This document shows, in pieces, positions 25,315-35,398 of a DNA stretch of 64,000 bases (positions within the stretch are counted from its first letter, which is position 1; each line of letters starts with the position of its first letter). A program made the position numbers and the translations under genes. The notes under the pieces are model-generated. The model was given only the letters and a program-made list of their open reading frames with translations. It searched no databases and was not told the origin of the DNA. Origin of the DNA: Marivivens niveibacter (GTDB lineage: Bacteria > Pseudomonadota > Alphaproteobacteria > Rhodobacterales > Rhodobacteraceae). The stretch is from positions 124,001 to 188,000 of the forward strand of contig NZ_MSPP01000001.1 of assembly GCF_002150005.2 (NCBI RefSeq), written 5' to 3'.

Positions 25315-26772
25315 ATGGGATTTTTGCGGCGTAGTCTGATTGGCGTATTTTTGTTCGGGGCGACGTTTGCCTTTCTTGCGATTGCAGGGGCGACGGTTTG
25401 GAATGCAGTTCAGGTGCGCATGTCCGATTCACCGCGCCAGTTCGGATCGCGTGAACGTGTTGCTTCGGTCAATTTGGTTACGGTCGACGCTGCCACAATC
25501 CAACCTGAAATGACGGTGTTCGGTGATGTCCGCAGTTTGCGGACCCTGACATTGCGCAGCCCTGTCGCAGGTAGCGTGATCGCCGCATCGGATAATTTCG
25601 TCGAAGGTGGTAGCGTGAAAGCGGGCGACCTGTTGGTGACGATTGACCCGACAGAAGCCGAAACCGCACTGGCACTGGCACGCGCCGACCTGACAGATGC
25701 CGAAGCAGAATTAAAAGACGCCGAGACCGCGCTGATCATTGCCCAAGATAGTTTAGAAGCTGCCCGCGCTCAGGCCGATTTGCGCGAAACAGCGCTGGTG
25801 CGCGCCCAAGAATTGCGGGATCGCGGAACAGGCACGACCGCTGATTTGGAAACCGCGCAATTGGCTGTCGCGTCTGCCAATAGTTCGGTCCTGAGCCAAC
25901 GGCAGTCGGTGGCGCAAGCCGAAACACGCGTGGCGCAAGCGGGTACCGATTTGGAACGTGTCCGTCTATCAGTCGCTGATGCAGAACGCACTTTGGCCGA
26001 TACGCAGATTTATGCGACCTTTGACGGAACGCTGTCTAGCGTTGCGGTGTTAGAGGGCGGACGCGTGACCGCGAATGAAACCTTAGCTGAACTGATTGAT
26101 CCATCCGCGTTAGAGGTCGCATTTCGTGTGTCGACTGCGCAATACACGCGGTTGATCGACGAAAGCGGGACCCTGCTGGACCTGCCGCTGCGCGTGACGC
26201 TGGATATTTCTGGCGTGACGTTAGAGGCGTCGGGCCGGTTAACCCGTGAAAGCGCGACAGTTGCCGATGGGCAGACGGGCCGTTTGCTATACGCATCATT
26301 GGATGCCGCGCCGGGTTTGCGTCCGGGTGACTTTGTGACCGTCCGTGTGATTGAACCACCGTTAGATAATGTAGCGATTGTGCCGTCTACCGCTGTGGCC
26401 GCTGACAGCACGGTTTTGAAATATGGCGAAAACAGCCGTTTGGAATTGGCGAGTGTCGAACTACTGCGCCGTCAGGGTGACAACGTCATTATCAGTGCGG
26501 AAAACATCGATGGTGCATCCATCGTTGCCGAACGGTCGCCTTTGCTGGGGGCAGGTATTCAGGTCAATCCGCTGACCGATGAACCCGCGCCTGAAGCCGC
26601 TGCAGAACCTCAAATGGTGCAGTTGGATGACGCCCGCCGCGCGGAATTGGTTGACATGGTTAATGCCAGTCCCATGCCCGATGACGTCAAAACACGCATC
26701 TTGACACAACTGGAACAACCCGAGGTTCCCGTAGACGTCATCAGCCGTCTGGAAAATCGGATCGGGGGATAA
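25315..26772 (+). CDS. RND efflux periplasmic adaptor (membrane fusion protein)
   Basis: The 485-residue adaptor links an inner-membrane RND pump to an outer-membrane channel. An N-terminal membrane anchor (residues 8-30) is followed by a barrel-sandwich half (LRSPVAGSVIAASDNFVEGG), a long alpha-hairpin of Ala/Glu/Gln heptads (about 120-220), the second lipoyl half (TFDGTLSSVAVLEGGRV) and beta-barrel domains. An unusual C-terminal tail of about 60 helical residues (after ~425) follows. It precedes the RND gene by 3 nt. No outer-membrane factor gene is here. Confidence 0.9.
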   Translation: MGFLRRSLIGVFLFGATFAFLAIAGATVWNAVQVRMSDSPRQFGSRERVASVNLVTVDAATIQPEMTVFGDVRSLRTLTLRSPVAGSVIAASDNFVEGGSVKAGDLLVTIDPTEAETALALARADLTDAEAELKDAETALIIAQDSLEAARAQADLRETALVRAQELRDRGTGTTADLETAQLAVASANSSVLSQRQSVAQAETRVAQAGTDLERVRLSVADAERTLADTQIYATFDGTLSSVAVLEGGRVTANETLAELIDPSALEVAFRVSTAQYTRLIDESGTLLDLPLRVTLDISGVTLEASGRLTRESATVADGQTGRLLYASLDAAPGLRPGDFVTVRVIEPPLDNVAIVPSTAVAADSTVLKYGENSRLELASVELLRRQGDNVIISAENIDGASIVAERSPLLGAGIQVNPLTDEPAPEAAAEPQMVQLDDARRAELVDMVNASPMPDDVKTRILTQLEQPEVPVDVISRLENRIGG

Positions 26773-26775
26773 ACC

Positions 26776-29700
26776 ATGGCGATGATGGATAACGGGGCAG
26801 GCGGTATCCTGTCATATTTCACCCGCCACCGCACCGCTGCAAACCTGTTGATGGTCCTGATGGTCGTCGCGGGGCTGGTTGCGATCCCGAAAATGCGCGC
26901 CCAGTTTTTCCCAGACGTTGTTTCCGAAACGGTGCGCGTTTCCGTGGCATGGGACGGGGCAGGGGCCGAGGATGTAGATCGCGGCATCGTTCAGATTTTG
27001 GAACCTGCGCTGTTGGCCGTTGATGGCGTGACAGCCAGTACCAGCCGTTCGACCGAAGGGTCGGCTACCATCGCGTTGGAATTTGAAACAAACTACGACC
27101 TTGCGACTGCGCTGACCGATGTCGAAGACGCGATAGATAGCGTTTCGACATTGCCTGACGATGCAGATGACCCTGTCATTCGCAGCGGCGGTTGGTCCGA
27201 TGACGTGACCGATGTGGTTATTACCGGCCCTGTCGGTGTCGACCAGCTGTCCCGTTTCGCCGATGAAATGGTGGCGCGTTTGTTTGCCGAAGGTGTCACC
27301 TCGACCTCGATCCAAGGGATCGTGGCCCCGCAAACGTTGATCGAAGTCACGTCACTGTCATTGATCCAGCACGACATTACGATTAGCGAAATCGCGTCCG
27401 CCATCGCGGCAGAGGTAAACGCCGATCCGGTCGGTGACTTGGATGGTGCATCGCGCATTCGGGCCGGTACGGAAAAACGCTCTGCCGAAGAACTATCCGC
27501 AATCGTCTTGCGCACTGATGACGATAATTCCGAACTGACTGTCGGTGACGTGGCGACGATCACTGTCGAAGGCCCAGACCGTGAACGCGCCTATTACCAC
27601 GAAGGTAATCCAGCGGTTCTAATCGCGGTGACCCGCTCTGCCTCTGGTGACGCGATTGGTTTGCAGCGGTCTGTCGAACAAGTGGCCGATGAAATGCGTG
27701 CGACGCTGCCTTCAGATGTAAGCGTCGATTTAATCAATACACGGGCCGAAATGATTACGGGCCGTCTGAACATCCTGATGGAAAACGGGGCGCAGGGCCT
27801 GTTTTTGGTGATGGTTCTGCTGTTTTTGTTCCTCAGCGCGCGCACGGCGTTATGGGTCGCTATGGGGATCCCTGTGTCGATGCTGGCCGCTGTTGCGCTG
27901 ATGTATTCGGCGGGAATCACGATCAATATGATTTCCCTATTCGCCTTGATCATCACTTTGGGGATCGTGGTGGATGATGCCATCGTGGTGGCCGAACACG
28001 CTGATTTCAGATCGCGCCGTTACGGAGAAGACGGCCCAACCGCCGCCGAAACGGCCGCACGGCGGATGTTTAGCCCTGTGTTTTCGGCAACGATCACCAC
28101 GAATATCGCCTTTTTCGGGCTGATTATGATCGGTGGGCGATTTGGCGAATTGATCGCGGATATTCCGTTTACCGTTATTGTGGTGCTGACGGCGTCGCTG
28201 GTGGAATGTTTCATCGTGTTGCCACATCACATGTCCCATTCTGTTGGGGCGCATCTGAAAAACCGTTGGTATGACCTGCCGTCGACCTATGTGAACCGCG
28301 GCTTTGACTGGTTCCGCCGCACGGCGTTTCGTCCGTTCATGGCGTGGGTCGTGCGTGGGCGCTATGTCGTGATCGCGGCGGCGCTGGCGTTGCTATCAAC
28401 CCAAGCTGCCCTGTTTATCAAAGGCGATGTTCAGTGGCGTTTCTTTTCGTCGCCAGAACGGGGGCAGGTGTCGGGCAATATCGCGATGCTGGCATCGGCC
28501 ACCCGCGAAGACACCGAAGAGATGCTGGAACAGCTATCAATCGCAACCATGGCTGTTGCCCAGCAGTTCGAAGATGAAACAGGTGTAAACCCTGTGGACT
28601 ACATCCTGACCGAAATCGGTGGCAATTCGGGGCGCGGGCTGCAAGGGTCGGACACGAAAGAAAGCTATCAGTTGGGCGCGATTACGATCGAATTGGTGGA
28701 TGCAGATTTGCGCCCCACCACGTCGAACGAATTTGTGACAGCCGTTCAACAGGCCGTGGTTGCCACGCCTATGACAGAAACCGTGTCGTTCCGCAGTTGG
28801 GGCGCGGGCCCTGGCGGCAACAGTTTGGAAATCCAATTGTCGGGGGCGGATGCTGATACGCTGAAAGAGGCGTCGCTGGCGCTGCAAACCGAATTGGGCC
28901 GTTTTGGCGAAATTTCGGGGCTAGAGGATTCTCTGGCCTACGACAAAGAAGAGTTGGTGCTAGAACTTACGCCCCAAGGGCAGGCATTAGGGTTCGATAT
29001 CGAAACATTAGGAGCCGAGCTGCGCCGCCGTTTGGCAGGGGTTGAGGCCGCAACATATCCCGACGGAACCCGCAGTGCCGCAATCCGTGTTGAAATACCC
29101 GAAGGTGAAATTACCGCCGATTTTCTGGATCGTGTTCTAATGCGTTCTGATGCGGGCGAATATCTGCCTTTGGCGGATATTGTGACCGTTTCGCGCGAAA
29201 CAGGGTTCAGCACCGTTCGCCGTGAAAACGGCATCATGTTGATTTCCGTGACAGGTGATTTGGATGACGATGACGCCGACCGAGCCACCGAAATTCAACA
29301 AGTCATAGACGAAGAGATCCTGCCAACAATCGAAAGCCGCTATGGCGTATCAGCGGCCTTGGGCGGGCTGAGCGAACAGGAACAGGAATTCCTGTCGGAC
29401 GCGCAGACCGGTTTGGTCTTTATTCTGACGGGCATCTATCTAACGCTCGCGTGGATTTTTGGCAGCTGGACACGGCCTTTGGTCGTTATGTCGATTATCC
29501 CGTTTTCGCTGGTTGGGACGATCTACGGGCATAATGCATGGGGCATCCCCATGAGCATGTTCACTGTGGTTGGCCTATTGGGAATGGTCGGGATCGTCAT
29601 CAACGATTCCATCGTTTTGGTGACGACCGTCGATGAATATGCACGCGACCGAGGTCTGATCCCTGCCATTATTGACGGCGTGTCTGATCGTTTGCGCGCT

Positions 29701-30132
29701 GTTATGTTGACCACGGCGACAACCGTTCTGGGTCTGCTGCCGCTACTGTACGAAGGGTCCAGTCAGGCCGAGTTCCTGAAACCTACCGTGATTACGTTGG
29801 TGTATGGCCTGTCATTCGGAATGATTATGGTCCTGCTGATCGTTCCATCGTTCATGGCGATCCAAGCGGATATAGCCAGTTTCAACGCGGCTGCACGACG
29901 CGGTATCAGGTCCAAAGCGCGTGCGATCCAATTGCCGACCGTTATTGGTGCAGTTTTGGTCGCGGTATTGTTGTCGGTGATCGTTTTGCCTGTTGCCTTT
30001 ATGGGGGCGCCATTATCTCAGGCCTTGCCTGCGACGACGGGTGCAGCCATTGGTCTGTTTTTGCTAATGCTGGGGATCGGGCTTGCCCTGATCTATGGCA
30101 TCGCCATGGTGATGATGCGGCGCGCGGCTTAG
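26776..30132 (+). CDS. RND efflux permease with C-terminal extension
   Basis: The 1118-residue proton-driven pump is longer than AcrB-type pumps (about 1045). TM4 keeps the proton-relay Asp pair (LGIVVDDAIVVAEH), while TM10 reads GMVGIVINDSIVLV, with Asn where AcrB has its relay Lys. After the usual last helix (SFGMIMVLLIVPSFMAI) it continues for about 95 residues and adds two hydrophobic helices (IGAVLVAVLLSVIVLPVAF and AAIGLFLLMLGIGLALIYGIA), so 14 helices are likely. Substrates are unknown. Its stop overlaps the convergent gene by 4 bp. Confidence 0.92.
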   Translation: MAMMDNGAGGILSYFTRHRTAANLLMVLMVVAGLVAIPKMRAQFFPDVVSETVRVSVAWDGAGAEDVDRGIVQILEPALLAVDGVTASTSRSTEGSATIALEFETNYDLATALTDVEDAIDSVSTLPDDADDPVIRSGGWSDDVTDVVITGPVGVDQLSRFADEMVARLFAEGVTSTSIQGIVAPQTLIEVTSLSLIQHDITISEIASAIAAEVNADPVGDLDGASRIRAGTEKRSAEELSAIVLRTDDDNSELTVGDVATITVEGPDRERAYYHEGNPAVLIAVTRSASGDAIGLQRSVEQVADEMRATLPSDVSVDLINTRAEMITGRLNILMENGAQGLFLVMVLLFLFLSARTALWVAMGIPVSMLAAVALMYSAGITINMISLFALIITLGIVVDDAIVVAEHADFRSRRYGEDGPTAAETAARRMFSPVFSATITTNIAFFGLIMIGGRFGELIADIPFTVIVVLTASLVECFIVLPHHMSHSVGAHLKNRWYDLPSTYVNRGFDWFRRTAFRPFMAWVVRGRYVVIAAALALLSTQAALFIKGDVQWRFFSSPERGQVSGNIAMLASATREDTEEMLEQLSIATMAVAQQFEDETGVNPVDYILTEIGGNSGRGLQGSDTKESYQLGAITIELVDADLRPTTSNEFVTAVQQAVVATPMTETVSFRSWGAGPGGNSLEIQLSGADADTLKEASLALQTELGRFGEISGLEDSLAYDKEELVLELTPQGQALGFDIETLGAELRRRLAGVEAATYPDGTRSAAIRVEIPEGEITADFLDRVLMRSDAGEYLPLADIVTVSRETGFSTVRRENGIMLISVTGDLDDDDADRATEIQQVIDEEILPTIESRYGVSAALGGLSEQEQEFLSDAQTGLVFILTGIYLTLAWIFGSWTRPLVVMSIIPFSLVGTIYGHNAWGIPMSMFTVVGLLGMVGIVINDSIVLVTTVDEYARDRGLIPAIIDGVSDRLRAVMLTTATTVLGLLPLLYEGSSQAEFLKPTVITLVYGLSFGMIMVLLIVPSFMAIQADIASFNAAARRGIRSKARAIQLPTVIGAVLVAVLLSVIVLPVAFMGAPLSQALPATTGAAIGLFLLMLGIGLALIYGIAMVMMRRAA

Positions 30133-30911
30133 CCTGCGCAGCCGCGAATATCGACGGCACGTTGATCGCCCAGAACCGTCAGGCGAATGGCCGAACGGTC
30201 CAGCGCAAAACCCTTGACCATGGGAACGATGTCCACCTTGGCTGACAATGTGTCGCCGTTTCGGGATGTATCGCTCTCGGATACCCACGCTTGCGGCGCT
30301 TCGACGATGATCCATTCGTTTGCGCCGACGGCCGGTACATTGACATGCGCCGTCATTTCGATGGTGTCGCCTTTGATTTCGAAGTCACAATGCACATCGG
30401 TGACCTCTGCGCGGTCCGCTGTCATCGGTTGGTCGATCAGTGCGCCCGCAATCATTGGATTGGGTCCGCCGGATTGCAAAACGGTCGAATCGAAATCCAG
30501 CGCGACGGGTACGCAAATATTGTCACAGACACCAATATCAACCCGGCCTTTGATCCGCAGGGGGCCATCGTCTAGTGATTGGAATTCAACAGGGATCACG
30601 ACCGAATCGTGATAGCCGATAGTGCGCATTCCGTTGGTGTCGAACACTTCGGGTGTGGGCCAGTGAAAGGATGCAGAGGCGATGTTTTCCGACCCAATCC
30701 ATTGAAATAGCGGGGGGATGCCTGCGTCACCTGGTGCGCGCCAATATGTTTTCCACCCATCTGCCAGCGTGATTTTGATGCCCGCCATATAGGTGCCTTG
30801 GGGCGTTTCCCAACCTGGTATAATCTCTAAATCGGCAACGTCCATTGGGGCTTCGGCCCATGCAGGGACCGAAAGGGATAGGGCAGCGATGACTGGGGTG
30901 AGTAATTTCAT
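30129..30911 (-). CDS. Protein-disulfide reductase DsbD alpha-domain-like protein
   Basis: The 260-residue exported protein has a signal peptide (MKLLTPVIAALSLSVPAWA) and a domain like the N-terminal module of DsbD. It has a Trp-rich WKTYWRAPGDAGIPP segment (about 54-69) and a redox-type Cys pair in GVCDNICVP (about 133-141). The membrane and thioredoxin parts of DsbD are absent, so it would need a partner. This stand-alone form is common in Rhodobacterales. ATG at 30911 was chosen over an in-frame upstream start for the signal peptide. Confidence 0.8.
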   Translation of the reverse strand: MKLLTPVIAALSLSVPAWAEAPMDVADLEIIPGWETPQGTYMAGIKITLADGWKTYWRAPGDAGIPPLFQWIGSENIASASFHWPTPEVFDTNGMRTIGYHDSVVIPVEFQSLDDGPLRIKGRVDIGVCDNICVPVALDFDSTVLQSGGPNPMIAGALIDQPMTADRAEVTDVHCDFEIKGDTIEMTAHVNVPAVGANEWIIVEAPQAWVSESDTSRNGDTLSAKVDIVPMVKGFALDRSAIRLTVLGDQRAVDIRGCAG

Positions 30912-31015
30912 ATCGGTTAATCTAGGCATAGCCGCCGTAATGGGAAGTCACGTTCCAGCGATGACTTTGTTGCAAAGGGGTTGAACGTGGCGCCATTGCA
31001 CCACATCATTGAAGT

Positions 31016-31585
31016 ATGGACTTTGCGTCAAACGACCTAACCGGAAAATTGTTAATCGCCATGCCGGGCATGAGTGATGATAGATTTGCTCAAGCTGTGA
31101 TTTATGTCTGTGCCCATTCGGATGATGGGGCCATGGGATTGGTCATCAACAAACCTGCCGATGAAATCAAATTCAGCGACTTGTTAGAGCAATTGGAAAT
31201 TCCGATTGGCGACACAATGCGGGATATTCGTATCCACATTGGTGGCCCTGTCGAACATGGCCGCGGGTTTGTTTTGCACAGCGATGATTACGAATCTGAT
31301 ACGGGCACAATGGAAATCGGTCAGGGCAAATCCATGACCGCAACTGTCGATGTTCTGCGCGATCTGGCTGCCGGTGGCGGCCCTTTGTCGTCGTTTGTGG
31401 CGCTGGGCTATTCGGGATGGAGCCCGGGTCAGTTGGAATTTGAACTGTCTGAAAACGCTTGGCTGACCTGCGACGCGCGCGACGACATTATTTTCGGGCG
31501 CGATCCGTCCGTTAAATGGCAGACCGCGCTATCGGTGTTGGGAATTGATCCACTGACGTTATCTGCATCCGCAGGACATGCCTGA
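31016..31585 (+). CDS. YqgE/AlgH family protein (UPF0301)
   Basis: The 189-residue protein matches the AlgH/YqgE family: N-terminal GKLLIAMPGMSDDRFAQAVIYV, then HSDDGAMGLVINKP and HIGGPVEHGRGFVLH, and C-terminal GYSGWSPGQLEFEL. The exact function is unsettled, and it was first linked to alginate regulation in Pseudomonas. Its stop abuts the convergent TlpA-like gene with no intergenic base. Confidence 0.94.
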   Translation: MDFASNDLTGKLLIAMPGMSDDRFAQAVIYVCAHSDDGAMGLVINKPADEIKFSDLLEQLEIPIGDTMRDIRIHIGGPVEHGRGFVLHSDDYESDTGTMEIGQGKSMTATVDVLRDLAAGGGPLSSFVALGYSGWSPGQLEFELSENAWLTCDARDDIIFGRDPSVKWQTALSVLGIDPLTLSASAGHA

Positions 31586-32137
31586 TTATTCGGTCAGCGA
31601 TCGAACCATGTTATAGACGACCTCTTGGTCCCAGTGCTCTTCGCCTGTCAGTCGCGCGATTTCGCGGCCTTCGGGATCTAGGATTACCGTTACGGGCAGA
31701 CCCATCACCCGCATCGACCGTGCAAGGCGCATGTTGTTGTCGATATGTTTGGGCAGGTTGGTCACACTTATTTCATCGAAAAAGCGGTCGATCGCGGGGC
31801 GTGGGTTGCGGCCTGTGGCGATTGTGACGACTTCAAATTCGTCTCCGCCCATTTCTGTTTGCAGCGCCGAAAGGGACGGCATTTCGGTGCGGCATGGTAC
31901 GCACCACGTCGCCCAAAAATTAACTAGAGTAAATTTTCCATTATATTCAGCCAGAGTAATCTCTGCGCCGTCTTCGGTCACAAACGGCACATCGCTGGGG
32001 GCAAAGGGTTCGGCGTGCCAGACCAATTTTGGCAGGTCTGCGGGGTTAAATCCGCCCATGTCACCGGATTCAGCGGCCGCACCGTTTGCAACAATGGCTA
32101 GGGCCGTATAAAGCAACGCAGACTTTAGTTTCCGCAT
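31586..32137 (-). CDS. TlpA-like periplasmic thioredoxin
   Basis: The 183-residue product has a signal peptide ([22 protein letters not shown]) and a thioredoxin fold with the reducing motif [14 protein letters not shown] (about 73-86) and the cis-Pro region [14 protein letters not shown]. It is a periplasmic thiol-disulfide reductase of the TlpA/ResA type, used for cytochrome c or CuA maturation. The start codon is 14 bp from that of the divergent argH. Confidence 0.93.
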   Translation of the reverse strand: MRKLKSALLYTALAIVANGAAAESGDMGGFNPADLPKLVWHAEPFAPSDVPFVTEDGAEITLAEYNGKFTLVNFWATWCVPCRTEMPSLSALQTEMGGDEFEVVTIATGRNPRPAIDRFFDEISVTNLPKHIDNNMRLARSMRVMGLPVTVILDPEGREIARLTGEEHWDQEVVYNMVRSLTE

Positions 32138-32151
32138 GGGATCTCCGAATT

Positions 32152-33540
32152 ATGACCAAATCTTCGAACGCGATGTGGGGCGGGCGTTTCGCCGCCGGAC
32201 CGGATGCCATCATGGAGGCGATCAATGCCTCTATTGATTTTGACAAACGTATGGCCCGACAGGACATCGAAGGGTCCCGCGCCCATGCCGCAATGTTAGC
32301 TGCACAAGGCATCATTAGTGATAGCGACGCGAATGCCATTCGGGAAGGCCTGCTCACTGTATTGTCAGAAATCGAGGGCGGTTCGTTTCAATATTCAAAG
32401 GCGCTAGAGGACATCCACATGAACGTGGAGGCCCGCCTGAAAGAAATCATTGGCGAACCTGCTGGCCGTCTGCACACCGCGCGCAGCCGTAACGACCAAG
32501 TCGCAACCGATTTCCGTCTGTGGGTCCGCGATCAATGTGATGCCGTAGATAGTGCGCTGGAAACCCTAATGCAGGCCCTATTGGGTCAGGCAGAGGCGGG
32601 CGCCGATTGGGTTATGCCTGGTTTCACCCACCTGCAAACCGCGCAGCCTGTGACCTGGGGCCACCACATGCTGGCCTATGTCGAAATGCTGAACCGCGAC
32701 CGTTCGCGTTTTGCCGATGCGCGCAAACGCATGAACGAAAGCCCGCTGGGCGCGGCTGCGCTGGCTGGCACCGGTTTCAACATTGATCGTCACATGACAG
32801 CCGCGGAGCTGGGTTTTGATCGCCCAACATCGAACAGTCTGGATTCGACGGCTGATCGCGATTTCGCGCTGGAGTTCCTGTCGGCGGCGTCGATCTGTGC
32901 GATGCACCTGTCCCGTTTCGCCGAAGAATTGGTGATCTGGTCGTCCGCGCAGTTCCGTTTTGTTGTCATGTCGGATCAGTGGTCGACCGGTTCGTCGATC
33001 ATGCCGCAAAAGAAAAACCCTGACGCTGCCGAACTGATCCGCGCGAAAATCGGCCGTATCTTTGGTGCGAACGTTGCGCTGATGACCGTGATGAAGGGCC
33101 TGCCGCTGACCTATTCCAAGGACATGCAAGAAGACAAAGAACAAGTGTTCGACGCAGCCGATAACCTGATGCTGTCGCTGGCCGCGATGACGGGCATGGT
33201 TGAAACCATGATGCCGCAGCGTGACAACCTGCGCGGCGCGGCTGCGAACGGTTTCTCGACCGCGACGGACCTTGCTGACTGGCTGGTCCGCGAATTGGGC
33301 ATGCCATTCCGCGATGCACACCACGTCACGGGTGCTTTGGTCGCGATGGCGGAATCAAAAGGCTGCGATCTGCCTGATCTTTCGCTGGACGAAATGAAAT
33401 CGGTCAACGAAGGTATCACTGAAGGCGTGTTCGACGTTCTAACCGTCGAAGCTTCGGTTATGTCCCGTCAGTCCTATGGCGGCACGTCCCCGATCCGCGT
33501 CAACGAACAGATCGCGCGTTGGAAAGAAGAGTTAAAGTGA
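32152..33540 (+). CDS. argH: Argininosuccinate lyase
   Basis: ArgH splits argininosuccinate into arginine and fumarate. The 462-residue product has the fumarase/aspartase fold with [11 protein letters not shown] at the N-terminus, the [17 protein letters not shown] segment (about 107-123) and the superfamily signature [11 protein letters not shown] (about 280-290). The first ATG in the frame with homology is at 32152; the longer frame is not coding. A small lipoprotein gene overlaps its end by 4 bp (GTGA). Confidence 0.96.
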   Translation: MTKSSNAMWGGRFAAGPDAIMEAINASIDFDKRMARQDIEGSRAHAAMLAAQGIISDSDANAIREGLLTVLSEIEGGSFQYSKALEDIHMNVEARLKEIIGEPAGRLHTARSRNDQVATDFRLWVRDQCDAVDSALETLMQALLGQAEAGADWVMPGFTHLQTAQPVTWGHHMLAYVEMLNRDRSRFADARKRMNESPLGAAALAGTGFNIDRHMTAAELGFDRPTSNSLDSTADRDFALEFLSAASICAMHLSRFAEELVIWSSAQFRFVVMSDQWSTGSSIMPQKKNPDAAELIRAKIGRIFGANVALMTVMKGLPLTYSKDMQEDKEQVFDAADNLMLSLAAMTGMVETMMPQRDNLRGAAANGFSTATDLADWLVRELGMPFRDAHHVTGALVAMAESKGCDLPDLSLDEMKSVNEGITEGVFDVLTVEASVMSRQSYGGTSPIRVNEQIARWKEELK

Positions 33541-33710
33541 AAACAATCGCCGCCCTGTTGATGATCGCAACCCTTGCCAGCTGCGGCGCGGCAGGGGCCC
33601 CCTTGCGCCCTGTCGCAAATATGGGGTTAACGATCGGATCGGGCGGCGTTTCCACATCCTGTGCGGTAGGCGGTACCAACGGCACCGTTACGCTATCGGT
33701 GGCCTGCTAA
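33537..33710 (+). CDS. Small lipoprotein between argH and DUF2834
   Basis: The GTG-initiated 57-residue product has a lipoprotein signal ([17 protein letters not shown], Cys at about 16) and a short mature part with [13 protein letters not shown], which carries two further Cys. It is coupled to argH by GTGA and to the next gene by TAATG. Similar small lipoproteins follow argH in relatives. Function is unknown. Confidence 0.7.
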   Translation: MKTIAALLMIATLASCGAAGAPLRPVANMGLTIGSGGVSTSCAVGGTNGTVTLSVAC

Positions 33711-34027
33711 TGACTGTGTTGCGTTTTATCTGGCTGGCTTTGGCTATTTGGGGCGCGATTCACCCCATGTCCTATTTCATGGGGTACATGGACGAAACGG
33801 GCACAGGGCTAAGCGGCCTGATCGACGCGTGGTACGTGAACGATTCGACCATCGGCCTGACGTGGGATTTGACCATCGCGGCGATCACGCTGACGGTTTG
33901 GATTTTGGCCGAAACGCTGGTGCGCAAAAATTGGATGGCTTTGCTGGCGATCCCAGCCACGTTTTGCATTGGCGTTAGCTGCGGTTTGCCGCTGTATCTG
34001 TTTTTCCGATCCTCGCCCGTGCGTTGA
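33710..34027 (+). CDS. DUF2834 membrane protein
   Basis: The 105-residue protein has about three membrane helices and the DUF2834 core: an N-terminal IWLALAIWGAIHPMSYF helix and the WDLTIAAITLTVWILAE helix. Its ATG overlaps the lipoprotein stop by one base. It stands 60 nt before lysA. The family has no known function. Confidence 0.8.
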   Translation: MTVLRFIWLALAIWGAIHPMSYFMGYMDETGTGLSGLIDAWYVNDSTIGLTWDLTIAAITLTVWILAETLVRKNWMALLAIPATFCIGVSCGLPLYLFFRSSPVR

Positions 34028-34087
34028 TTTGGGGCTTACGACCCCGTCGGGATTTGATATGACGCGCCAACACCGCGCGGAGGCCCC

Positions 34088-35353
34088 ATGGATCATTTCA
34101 TCTACAAAGATGGCGTTTTGCACGCCGAAGACGTTGCTCTGACCGATATCGCACGCGAAGTCGGCACACCGTTCTATGTGTATTCGTCGGCAACCTTGCT
34201 GCGCCATTATCAGGTGTTTGATGAATCGCTGGCGGGTATGGATCACCTGATCTGTTTCGCGATGAAATCGCTGTCCAACGTGGCCGTCCTGAAAATGCTG
34301 GGCAAAGCGGGCGCTGGCATCGACGTTGTGTCCATCGGTGAATATCTGCGCGCCAAAGCGGCAGGCGTTGACGGATCGAAAATCGTGTTTTCGGGCGTTG
34401 CGAAATCCAAAATGGAAATGCGCACCGCGCTAGAGGGCGGTATCCGTCAGTTCAATATCGAATCTGAACCAGAGATGGAGGCGCTGTCTCAAGTCGCCAC
34501 CGAACTGGGTGTCGAAGCGCCGATCACCATCCGCGTGAACCCTGATGTTGACGCCAAAACCCATGCGAAAATCGCAACGGGTAAGAAAGAAAACAAATTC
34601 GGTATTCCAATTAGCCGCGCGCGCGAGGTCTACGCCCGCGCTGCCGAATTGCCGAACCTGAAAATCGTTGGCATCGACGTGCATATCGGCAGCCAGTTGA
34701 CCGATCTAGAACCATTCCGTCAGGCCTATCGCAAGGTGGCCGAACTGACCGAAACGCTGCGGGCCGATGGGCATTCAATCACGCGTCTGGATCTGGGCGG
34801 CGGTCTGGGCATCCCATACACCCGTTCGAACGAAGCGCCGCCGCTGCCTATGGAACTGGGCCAAGTCATCCGCGAAGAGGTCGGCCATCTGGGCTGCGAA
34901 ATCGAACTGGAGCCGGGTCGTCTGATCGCGGGCAACGCGGGCCAATTGGTGTCCGAAGTCGTCTACGTCAAAGAAGGCGAAGACCGTAAATTCCTAATCT
35001 TGGACGCGGCGATGAACGACTTGACCCGTCCTTCCATGTATGACGCGCACCACGACATCGATCCCGTGATCGAAGCAGACGCAGGCGTCGAAAAAGAACC
35101 CTACGACGTTGTGGGCGGCATTTGCGAAACGGGCGATACCTTTGCCAAAGGGCGCGATTTGCCACCGCTCAAGGCGGGTGATCTGGTGTCTTTCCGGTCG
35201 GCGGGTGCTTATGGCGCGGTGATGGCCAGCGAATACAACTCGCGCCCGCTGATCCCCGAAGTGCTTGTCGAGGGCGATAAATTTGCGGTTATCCGCCGAC
35301 GTCCTACCTATGAAGAAATGATTTCCAAGGATATCGTTCCCGAGTGGGTCTGA
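34088..35353 (+). CDS. lysA: Diaminopimelate decarboxylase
   Basis: LysA converts meso-diaminopimelate to lysine. The 421-residue PLP enzyme of the alanine-racemase/Orn-decarboxylase fold shows ICFAMKSLSN with the PLP Lys (about 60), DVHIGSQL (about 199-206), the phosphate-binding DLGGGLGIPY (about 236-245) and ICETGDTFAKGR (about 347). The start has GGAGG close upstream. It may be read with the argH-lipoprotein-DUF2834 unit or from the 60-nt spacer. Confidence 0.96.
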   Translation: MDHFIYKDGVLHAEDVALTDIAREVGTPFYVYSSATLLRHYQVFDESLAGMDHLICFAMKSLSNVAVLKMLGKAGAGIDVVSIGEYLRAKAAGVDGSKIVFSGVAKSKMEMRTALEGGIRQFNIESEPEMEALSQVATELGVEAPITIRVNPDVDAKTHAKIATGKKENKFGIPISRAREVYARAAELPNLKIVGIDVHIGSQLTDLEPFRQAYRKVAELTETLRADGHSITRLDLGGGLGIPYTRSNEAPPLPMELGQVIREEVGHLGCEIELEPGRLIAGNAGQLVSEVVYVKEGEDRKFLILDAAMNDLTRPSMYDAHHDIDPVIEADAGVEKEPYDVVGGICETGDTFAKGRDLPPLKAGDLVSFRSAGAYGAVMASEYNSRPLIPEVLVEGDKFAVIRRRPTYEEMISKDIVPEWV

Positions 35354-35398
35354 TCGCGCTAAGGTCAGCCCAACGGACATAAAAACCGGAGCAGGACG

